Origin: Corallococcus sp. EGB
GTDB lineage: Bacteria; Myxococcota; Myxococcia; Myxococcales; Myxococcaceae
Direction: 5' to 3'
DNA length: 64,000 nt
NCBI RefSeq assembly: GCF_019968905.1
Contig: NZ_CP079946.1
Coordinates: forward strand, 8,095,356-8,159,355
The notes under the pieces: model-generated
Told to the model about the DNA's origin: nothing
The model's input: only the letters and a program-made list of their open reading frames with translations
The model's database searches: none
Position numbers and translations under genes: made by a program
Shown here: piece after piece, positions 58,277-64,000 of the stretch
Numbering within the stretch: the first letter of the stretch is position 1
How the letters are laid out: each line of letters starts with the position of its first letter

Positions 58277-59179
58277 CTGGCGTCGGTGGACCTGAATCTG
58301 CTGGTGGCGCTGGAGGCGCTCCTGCGCGAGGGCAGCGTGACGAAGGCGGGGCTCAGCATGGGGCTGAGCACCCCGGCCATGAGCCACGCATTGGCGCGGC
58401 TGCGCACGCAACTGGACGACCCGCTGCTGGTGCGCGCGGGCCGAGGCATGGTGCTGACGCCGCGCGCGGTGGCGCTGCGGCCCCGGTTGCAGGCGCTGCT
58501 GTCGGAGGTGGGCGCGGTGCTGTCACCCGCGCGGACGTTCGAGCCCGCGCGGCTGGAGCGCACCTTCCGCATCCACGCCACGGACCACGTGCTGACGGTG
58601 CTGGGCACGGCGCTGGACCGGCTGGTGCGGCGCGAAGCCCCCGCGGTGACGCTCCAGTTCCTGCCCAACTCTCCGGACGACGGCGCGATGCTGCGCGAGG
58701 GCAGCATCGACCTGGCGGTGGGCGTCTACGTGGACCTGCCGCCGGAGCTGCGCACGCGCAAGCTGTTCACCGACCGCTTCGTGTGCGTGGTGCGAAGGGA
58801 CCATCCCACGGTGAGGCGCACGCTGACGCTGGAGCAGTTCCTCGCGCTCGAGCACCTGCAGGTGGCCCCGCGCGGCAGGCCCGGCGGCTACGTGGACACC
58901 ATGCTGGCGGTGCGCAACCAGCGCCGGCGCGTCGCGCGCGCGGTGCCGTACTTCCTCGCGGGGCTGCAACTGGTGGAGGGGTCCGACTACGTCCTCACCA
59001 TCTCCGAACGGGTGGCGAAGGCGGTGGCGCCCCGGCTGAAGCTCAAGCTGCTGCCGCCGCCGCTGCCCCTGGAGCCCTATACTCTCACACTGCTGTGGCA
59101 CCCGCGCGAGGACGCCGACCCCGCGCACCGTTGGCTGCGCGACGTGTTCGTCCGCGCCGCTCGCGCCGCCGCGCCGTGA
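58259..59179 (+). CDS. LysR-family transcriptional regulator
   Basis: 306 residues (ATG 58259; ATG 58271 possible). N-terminal helix-turn-helix (LVALEALLREGSVTKAG, then MSHALARLRTQLDDPLLVR) and a LysR effector domain of the NodD/PcpR type (FRIHATDHVLTVLG). It is divergent from the PfpI/F420-type operon with about 106 bases between, where two dyads lie. It most likely activates or represses that operon in response to a small molecule. Confidence 0.92.
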   Translation: MFHRMKLASVDLNLLVALEALLREGSVTKAGLSMGLSTPAMSHALARLRTQLDDPLLVRAGRGMVLTPRAVALRPRLQALLSEVGAVLSPARTFEPARLERTFRIHATDHVLTVLGTALDRLVRREAPAVTLQFLPNSPDDGAMLREGSIDLAVGVYVDLPPELRTRKLFTDRFVCVVRRDHPTVRRTLTLEQFLALEHLQVAPRGRPGGYVDTMLAVRNQRRRVARAVPYFLAGLQLVEGSDYVLTISERVAKAVAPRLKLKLLPPPLPLEPYTLTLLWHPREDADPAHRWLRDVFVRAARAAAP

Positions 59180-59230
59180 GGGACCCTCCCGTGTTCAACC
59201 ACCCAGGTGTGATGGCGGAGCCCGAAAATG

Positions 59231-59264
59231 AAAACGGGCTGAAGATCCGAAGAGCTCCAGCCCG
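59231..59264 (-). terminator. Terminator of the tRNA-Pro remnant
   Basis: On the minus strand the stem CGGGCTG/CAGCCCG with a TTCG loop is followed by TTTT, just past the CCA end of the tRNA fragment. The stem has two internal mismatches. It resembles the hairpin at 47823-47858. Confidence 0.75.
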
Positions 59265-59274
59265 CTTCATCGTC

Positions 59275-59325
59275 TGGTCGGGGAGACAGGATTTGAACCC
59301 GTGGACACGGGGTGCCCCAAACCCG
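59275..59325 (-). pseudogene. 3' two-thirds of tRNA-Pro(GGG)
   Basis: Read on the minus strand, an anticodon arm (loop TTGGGGC, anticodon GGG) is followed by a variable loop, a 5-bp T stem with loop TTCAAAT, the acceptor strand CTCCCCG and ACCA. The last part fits tRNA-Pro. The D arm and the 5' acceptor strand CGGGGAG expected upstream are absent. It is a truncated tRNA, the usual trace of an integrase attachment site. Confidence 0.75.
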
Positions 59326-59513
59326 CGACGGCACACGCCTTTCGCTGAGTCGTGAGTCAAGCCGGGCACTTCGAGTCCACGGGTGAATCCTCGCCAGTCC
59401 CACCTGTCACCCGGAGTCCCCTCCCGTCTTGGAGACATTTTGGAGACGAAGCCACGGGCTCACTGAGCCCCTCTATGGGCGAGGCGTGAGGGACTGAAGC
59501 TGCCGCCACCTGG

Positions 59514-59621
59514 TCGCGAACCAAGCCCGGGGAAGCGGTCCAGGGTTCGCCCCTCCTGATGGTCGAGGGCGTCAGCAACGACTTCACCTGCAATCCGCGC
59601 GTGGACGTGCTCACGAAGTAG
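59514..59621 (+). pseudogene. C-terminal fragment of an unidentified gene
   Basis: The frame reads SRTKPGEAVQGSPLLMVEGV then SNDFTCNPRVDVLTK and a stop at 59621. It has protein-like composition and is followed by a strong terminator, so it is likely the end of a gene whose front was deleted. I cannot name the family. Confidence 0.5.
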
Positions 59622-59635
59622 TGTCCCGTCCCTGA

Positions 59636-59668
59636 GGGGGAGTCGCGCTCGACACACGACTCCCCCTT
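59636..59668 (+). terminator. Intrinsic terminator
   Basis: A perfect 10-bp stem GGGGGAGTCG/CGACTCCCCC (59636-59645 with 59657-59666) with an 11-base loop and a short T run lies 14 bases past the stop of the gene fragment at 59514-59621. Its reverse may also serve the minus-strand frame ending at 59693. Confidence 0.8.
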
Positions 59669-59692
59669 CGGGCAACAGCCCTCACCGCGGCT

Positions 59693-59878
59693 TCACACGT
59701 CGAGCACATCGCCGAAGCTGAGCGGCGCGACGATGGACGCATCGCTCTCCACGACGTGCTTCGGCGTGCCGACGCCCAGCTTGCCCCACGTGCTCTTCTC
59801 GTGGGGCACCGCGCCGGAGTACGAGCCGTAGCGCGTCGTCGGGAGCGCGGGCTCGTGAGCGCCGGGGACAGAGCGCAC
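59693..59878 (-). other. Short open frame, possible gene remnant
   Basis: 61 codons, of which the last 45 read like protein (TRYGSYSGAVPHEKSTWGKL, then KHVVESDASIVAPLSFGDV). It ends just inside the terminator at 59636-59668. It is probably the end of a deleted gene; no family is recognised and no ribosome site is seen. Confidence 0.4.
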
Positions 59879-59891
59879 CTCGGCTCAGGCC

Positions 59892-61289
59892 TCAGTTCCC
59901 GTGGCGGGAGAGACGGATGTAGCCGCCGCTGTATCCCCCCTCGATGATCTTCCCATCCGACTGGAAGCCGATGCCCGCGCCCCGGTCATCGCTGTCCGTG
60001 AAGCCCTCGAACGTGAACGCACCACCGCCCAGGAAGGAGGAGTCCAGGCCTCCCGTCGGGAGGAACCGCAGCAGGGCCGCGTCGTAGTTGTTCGCGCGCG
60101 CGGTGAGGCTCGTGTAGCCATCCGCCACGATCTTCCCGTCCGCCTGGATCGCCAACTGGGAGATCATGTTGTAGACGGGGCCGAAGCTGACGAAGACCTG
60201 CCCCGTACCGTTGAAGGTCGTATCGAATGCGGTGCCGTTCGCGTTCAGCCGGAAGAGCGTCATGTAGTACTGGCTTCCCGCGGGGTAGTAGGCGTTGCCC
60301 CCGACCAGGATCTTCCCATCGGTCTGCACTGCCACCGCCTGGGGCTGGTCGGTGCTTCCGAACACGTTGATCTTCAGGGCGCCTCCGCCTCCGAAAGTCG
60401 AATCGAGCGCCCCTGAGGCGGTGAAGCGCACCAGGCCAATGTCCGGCAGCGTCCCCGGGGAGTAGGTGAGCCCCACGACAAGCACCTTGCCGTCCGGCTG
60501 CAGGGCCATGTCCGTCACGCTGTCATTGCTGCCCGATGCGAAACCGTAGACGCTCCGGCCCCCGACTCCAAACGTACCGTCCAGTGCGCCCGTGCTCGTG
60601 AACCGGGCTACCACGAAGTCACTGTTGGTGTTGTTGGAGGATGTCCCCGACAGCAGGATCCGACCGTCCGGCTGGATGACCACGTCGCGGGACTGGTCAT
60701 ACATCACGTAATTGTAGATGACCAATCCTCCCGACCCGAACGTCGTGTCGAGGGCACCGCTGGCCGTATAGCGGAGCAAGGCAAAGTCCGTCGCTCCCCC
60801 CGGGTCCCGCGTGGCCGCGATGACAATCTTCCCATCCGGCTGAAGCGCCGCGCGCGCGGGAGGAGCGTTGCAGACGCCCGAGCTGAGCATCGTCGTCACC
60901 AGCCCCCCAGCGAAGGTCGTGTCGATTGTCCCATCGGCGTTGTACCGGGAGGCGAACACGCCGCAGTTCGTGCTCGTCCGGACGTTTCCAGTGACCACGA
61001 TCCGGTCGTCCGGTTGCACCAGGACCGAGTCGGGAATCAGCGTCGCGCCGCTGACCTGGTAGAGGGCGATGCCCCCCGCGCCGAACGATGGATCGAAGTC
61101 CCCCGGCGCCACGAGGGAGGCCAGGGAAGGGCCGCTTCTCGCGACGTCGGAGGAAGCGCTCAGGTCCACGACCTGGGACGGAGCGCCCGCATTGAGGGTC
61201 AGCGGCGCCGCCCCCGCGAAGGCGGTCGTCACGGGCGCGGACAAGAACAAGGCTGCCATTGCCAGCAACGGCATATTTTCTCTCGACAT
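59892..61289 (-). CDS. Secreted delta-60-repeat beta-propeller protein
   Basis: 465 residues. A signal peptide (cleavage near AFA, about residue 20) is followed by at least seven delta-60 repeats, each with an LDxTFGxGG turn (FDPSFGAGG, LDTTFGSGG, LDGTFGVGG, LDSTFGGGG and others) and a QPDGKI strand. The repeats form a beta-propeller typical of secreted myxobacterial proteins. ATG at 61289 was chosen because GAGGG lies 6-7 bases upstream. The ligand is unknown. Confidence 0.9.
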   Translation of the reverse strand: MSRENMPLLAMAALFLSAPVTTAFAGAAPLTLNAGAPSQVVDLSASSDVARSGPSLASLVAPGDFDPSFGAGGIALYQVSGATLIPDSVLVQPDDRIVVTGNVRTSTNCGVFASRYNADGTIDTTFAGGLVTTMLSSGVCNAPPARAALQPDGKIVIAATRDPGGATDFALLRYTASGALDTTFGSGGLVIYNYVMYDQSRDVVIQPDGRILLSGTSSNNTNSDFVVARFTSTGALDGTFGVGGRSVYGFASGSNDSVTDMALQPDGKVLVVGLTYSPGTLPDIGLVRFTASGALDSTFGGGGALKINVFGSTDQPQAVAVQTDGKILVGGNAYYPAGSQYYMTLFRLNANGTAFDTTFNGTGQVFVSFGPVYNMISQLAIQADGKIVADGYTSLTARANNYDAALLRFLPTGGLDSSFLGGGAFTFEGFTDSDDRGAGIGFQSDGKIIEGGYSGGYIRLSRHGN

Positions 61290-61390
61290 GGACATTCCCT
61301 CAAGGCGGCTACGGGTGATGCAGGAGCGGCGTTCGCTTGGACGTCTGTCTCCCACCAAGACAACCCAGGAACAGCAAAAGGCGCTCGTCG

Positions 61391-61419
61391 AGAATAACCT
61401 CTCAATTGTTAATTTTCAA
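61391..61419 (-). promoter_or_regulatory. Predicted sigma-70-type promoter of the delta-60 gene
   Basis: On the minus strand TTGAAA (61414-61419) and TATTCT (61391-61396) are separated by 17 bases, inside an AT-rich island (61383-61460) that stands out from the GC-rich surroundings. It lies about 100 bases upstream of the delta-60-repeat gene. Confidence 0.65.
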
Positions 61420-62103
61420 AGACAATCACGAAAATTTCAGAACTGCCAATCATTTGCGCCGCCACTGTCATGCACATCCAGGAAGCGTGCCCCGCCTCCT
61501 CCATCCGGAGCGGGATGAGGCCCAGGCACAGCGGAGCGGAAGTCACAGCTCCCGCGAGAAGCATGAGCGCTCTTCAGCGCCGCTCAGGGCCGGAATTTGC
61601 AGCTCGTTCCGAAGGACGAGACGGAGCTCCAGGGACAGTGCCCGCAGGCGAGTCCTCCGGGACTCCACTGTCGACGACAGGCGCGTCCCCGCCCCTCGCC
61701 AGCAGCGACCCGACCAGGGCCGTCATCCACACACCACGGCACATCCAGCCCTGCATTTGCATCCGCTTCTCCCATGTCTGGGATGACCCGATGTGTTGTA
61801 CCGAATGCTTCGAACAGGCCGCGCGTGGCGGCCATGCTCCGTGCCCGGTACCGCCGAATCTCCAGAGCCGACGTGGGGGGAGCAGGGCTCCCGCGAGCGC
61901 CGCGCTCCGCCACGGCTGGGTCGGCTTCCGGAATTGCATGGTCCGAGCCTCCGCCCCGTCAGGGGCGTGTGGATGGCCTGATGCAGCTGGAGGCGCGCGG
62001 CGTTCACCGTGCGCTTCTTCCGGCCCTGGCCCCTCACCGAAGCCCGGAGGAAATTCCCCTCACCCCCTCACGAAGAAAATGAGGGCTCGGAACTCGGCGG
62101 CAA
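61420..62103. other. No supported gene
   Basis: About 680 bases between the delta-60 promoter and the TetR gene. Several overlapping open frames of 100-220 codons exist on both strands, but none has a ribosome site, a recognisable domain or consistent protein-like composition. It may be decayed DNA. Confidence 0.45.
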
Positions 62104-62694
62104 CTAGGACTTGCTGGAGAGCCAGCTGACGATGAGCGAGGCCAGGGTCTCCGCGGCCTGGGCCTCGTCGACGAGGCCCCGGAGCATGTCGCGGGAGATG
62201 GCCTCCGCCGCGCCGATGATGCCGACGCAGCGCAGGTGCAGCGCGTCCTTCTTCAAGTCCGAGTAGGGCGCGAGCGCCTCGCGGTAGATGGCCACGTACC
62301 TGTCGAGCAGGTCGAGATGAACGGCCTCCATCTCCTCCGCGCCCCTCAGCGCCGCGGAGATGGCATGCCACTCCGGACCGGCGGACGTGTAGCAGTGCAT
62401 GTAGGCGGCGCTCATCACCCGGGCGACGTCCTCCAGCCGCTTGCGCGTGCGCTGGAGCGCGTCCAGGAGCGCCTGGACCTGCCGGGCGTCGATCTGCTCG
62501 TAGAGCGCAATCAACAGCCCCGCCCGCGTCTGGAAGTGCTCGTAGGCGATGGGCTTGCTGACGCCCGCGCGCTCGGCCACGTAGCCAAGCGTCAACGCGT
62601 CCGTCCCCTCCTCCCGGACGATGGAGAGCGCGATGTCGAGCAGCTGCTCGCGTCGCTGCGCCTTCGGCAGCTTCTTGCTGGGGGTCTTGCTCAT
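62104..62694 (-). CDS. TetR-family transcriptional regulator
   Basis: 196 residues. The N-terminal TetR helix-turn-helix (LLDIALSIVREEGTDALTLG, then AERAGVSKPIAYEHFQTRAGL in pieces) is followed by an all-helical ligand domain. ATG at 62694 was chosen as the first start inside protein-like sequence. It is divergent from the saccharopine-dehydrogenase-like gene with 136 bases between, so it probably represses that gene. Confidence 0.93.
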   Translation of the reverse strand: MSKTPSKKLPKAQRREQLLDIALSIVREEGTDALTLGYVAERAGVSKPIAYEHFQTRAGLLIALYEQIDARQVQALLDALQRTRKRLEDVARVMSAAYMHCYTSAGPEWHAISAALRGAEEMEAVHLDLLDRYVAIYREALAPYSDLKKDALHLRCVGIIGAAEAISRDMLRGLVDEAQAAETLASLIVSWLSSKS

Positions 62695-62758
62695 GGCTCG
62701 CACCGGTTCGTAACGCCCCGGAAGGGCCCCTCCAAGAAAACGTGGCGAACCTACCAAC

Positions 62759-62769
62759 AGTAACTTACT
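62759..62769. promoter_or_regulatory. Possible TetR operator
   Basis: AGTAACTTACT is a perfect 11-base dyad around a central C in the gap between the divergent TetR and oxidoreductase genes. It is short, but TetR proteins often bind AGTAA/TTACT-type half sites. Confidence 0.4.
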
Positions 62770-62830
62770 ACTTGAAGGGAAGGCTGAATCCACACCCGCC
62801 CTGCCCGCCCGGCAGAGGAGTTGCTTCGTC

Positions 62831-63841
62831 ATGTCCATGAATCCCCAGCGCCCCGTCCTCATCGTGGGAGGCTCCGGCCTCGTCGGCTCCCAGGCCGCGA
62901 AGGTGCTTCGTCGCCTCCACCCCACGCTGCCCCTCACCCTTGGCGGCCGGGACCTGGTCCGGGCCGAGGCCGTCGCGAAGGAGGTCGGCGGCGCGGACGC
63001 GGTGCGCGTCGACCTGGGGCGCCCGGACCTGGGCCTCCCTGACGGGAGGGCCTACAGCGCCGTCGTCATGTTCGTGCAGGACGACACCCTCCACTCCTTG
63101 AAGTACGCCCAGGCGAAGGGGGCGGCGTACCTCAGCATCTCCACCGGCGTGTTCGAGGTGGGGCCCGAGGTGGCGCACTTCATCCACCAGCCCGCGAGCG
63201 CGCCCATCCTCATGGCCAGCCACTGGCTGGTGGGAGCGGCCACCCTGCCTGTCCTCCACTTCGCCCGCGAGTTCAAGACGCTCGAAGCCATCGAGCTCGC
63301 GGCGGTGCTCGACACGCAGGACGTGGGGGGACCGGCGGCCCACGCCGACCTCGAGCGCCTCACGGCCATCGCGACCCGGGCCCCGCAGCTCCAGGATGGA
63401 AGGTGGCGCTGGGTCCACGGCGCGGACGCGATGCGCACCTTCACCGGCGTGGACGGGACCCGGCTGGAGGGACAGGCGTACTCGCCGCTCGACGTGCTGA
63501 GCCTCGCGGCCGCGACCGAGGCCCGCTCCATCCGCTTCGACCTCGTGGTAGGCGAGTCGGCGACGCGCCGGCGTGGCGAGCCCTATTCGACGGAGATCAT
63601 CATCGAGCTGTCCGGGGTGAAGCCGGATGGAACGCGGGGACGCAGCCGCTACGAGCTGGTCCATCCCGGGGGCCAGGCACCCGTGACCGCGCTGGGAGTC
63701 GCCGTCGCCGTCGAGCGGCTGCTGGGCCTCGCCGGTGCGCCCCCCGTGGCCCCCGGGCTCTACATGCCCCACGTCCTCCTCGACCCGGCCGACTTCGTCC
63801 AGCGGCTGGAAACCTTCGGCATGCGGATCCGCCGCGCGTAG
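62831..63841 (+). CDS. Saccharopine dehydrogenase-like NAD(P)-binding oxidoreductase
   Basis: 336 residues. The Rossmann motif IVGGSGLVGSQAA is at residues 10-22, followed by the saccharopine-dehydrogenase-type topology (AYSAVVMFVQDDTLHSLKYA, then GAAYLSISTG). No lysine-pathway neighbours are present, so it is probably a different oxidoreductase of the superfamily. GAGGAG lies 10 bases before the ATG at 62831. The divergent TetR regulator is the probable repressor. Confidence 0.88.
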   Translation: MSMNPQRPVLIVGGSGLVGSQAAKVLRRLHPTLPLTLGGRDLVRAEAVAKEVGGADAVRVDLGRPDLGLPDGRAYSAVVMFVQDDTLHSLKYAQAKGAAYLSISTGVFEVGPEVAHFIHQPASAPILMASHWLVGAATLPVLHFAREFKTLEAIELAAVLDTQDVGGPAAHADLERLTAIATRAPQLQDGRWRWVHGADAMRTFTGVDGTRLEGQAYSPLDVLSLAAATEARSIRFDLVVGESATRRRGEPYSTEIIIELSGVKPDGTRGRSRYELVHPGGQAPVTALGVAVAVERLLGLAGAPPVAPGLYMPHVLLDPADFVQRLETFGMRIRRA

Positions 63842-63879
63842 CCCCGCAGGCACAGCCCGACCCGAGGAGCACAATCGTC

Positions 63880-63984
63880 ATGTCCTTGAACCTCCAAAGC
63901 ATAGGACGGATAGGAGCCCTGTTCCTGCAAGGGGCACCGCCCGCGAAGCTCCTTCCCGCTCGGAGTGAGCGCCACGTGACGTGA
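63880..63984 (+). CDS. Short open frame, possibly truncated gene start
   Basis: 34 codons (MSLNLQSIGRIGALFLQGAP at the start) with GAGGAG about 9 bases upstream, 38 bases after the oxidoreductase stop. The strong ribosome site and protein-like first 18 residues suggest the start of a gene cut short by a frameshift or deletion. The window ends before more can be judged. Confidence 0.4.
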   Translation: MSLNLQSIGRIGALFLQGAPPAKLLPARSERHVT

Positions 63985-64000
63985 GATGAGGCCGGGCAGG

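Noticed and set aside
59357-59614. Minus-strand frame beside the tRNA scar that might be an integrase tail
   Set aside because: The position suggests an integrase, but the residues show no tyrosine-recombinase motif. I could not support it from sequence.
1-64000. CRISPR arrays, rRNA genes, complete insertion sequences
   Set aside because: No regularly spaced repeats, rRNA-like sequence or intact transposase with terminal repeats was seen. The only transposase trace is the IS91-like fragment.

Overview
The window is about 70% G+C by eye, with very dense, strongly GC-biased genes. Its content points to a myxobacterium of the Myxococcaceae (Corallococcus/Myxococcus-like): many Cys-anchored lipoproteins, a MopE-type Asp/Cys repeat protein, a MYXO-CTERM sorting-tail remnant, a delta-60-repeat secreted protein, a DUF2277 protein and a DUF418 membrane protein. 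The taxonomic call is inference from gene content; no rRNA or complete tRNA is present.

Layout. 0-11.9 kb: a FlaA1/CapD-type nucleotide-sugar dehydratase, a histidine phosphatase, a TonB-like protein and several secreted or lipid-anchored proteins, including a lipoprotein with a JAMM metalloprotease signature and a secreted GH43 glycosidase. 12-15.8 kb: a tightly overlapping, Fur-box-preceded ABC importer for ferric siderophores (binding protein, two permeases, ATPase) of the YclNOPQ/FatBCD type. 15.9-27.2 kb: small secreted proteins, regulators (LysR, a MarR-AraC fusion, MerR) beside their likely targets, an intradiol dioxygenase, a serine beta-lactamase-like hydrolase and a methyltransferase. 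27.5-31.8 kb: an RND efflux pair without an outer-membrane factor. 32-37.4 kb: an EcsC/TerB-like protein, then a three-gene P-type ATPase module in which a P2-type pump with an HMA-like N-terminus is translationally coupled to a tiny PacL-like membrane protein and followed by a second HMA-like membrane protein.

37.4-64 kb is more accessory. Intact genes (aldehyde dehydrogenase, DUF418, SDR, alpha/beta hydrolases, a beta-lactamase/TPR protein, a glycine/alanine-rich amphipathic protein followed by a trigger-factor-like chaperone, a large secreted hydrolase, Kelch and delta-60 propellers, LysR with its divergent PfpI/F420-type operon, TetR with saccharopine-dehydrogenase-like oxidoreductase) are interleaved with many gene remnants. 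These are an S46 peptidase, a zinc-type alcohol dehydrogenase with an internal deletion, a frameshifted sterol desaturase, two pieces of a NUDIX regulator/hydrolase in permuted order, a MYXO-CTERM protein, RICIN and IS91-like transposase fragments, and the 3' half of a tRNA-Pro(GGG) with its terminator. The pattern suggests repeated insertion and deletion.

Strongest leads for new biology: (1) the 191-residue protein at 43.7-44.3 kb, with an LSGC motif and a histidine 15 residues later, the same spacing as the catalytic Cys-His pair of CNF1 deamidase toxins; (2) the P-ATPase/PacL-like/HMA-like module; (3) the JAMM-signature lipoprotein pair; (4) the amphipathic protein plus trigger-factor-like gene at 48.5-50.8 kb.
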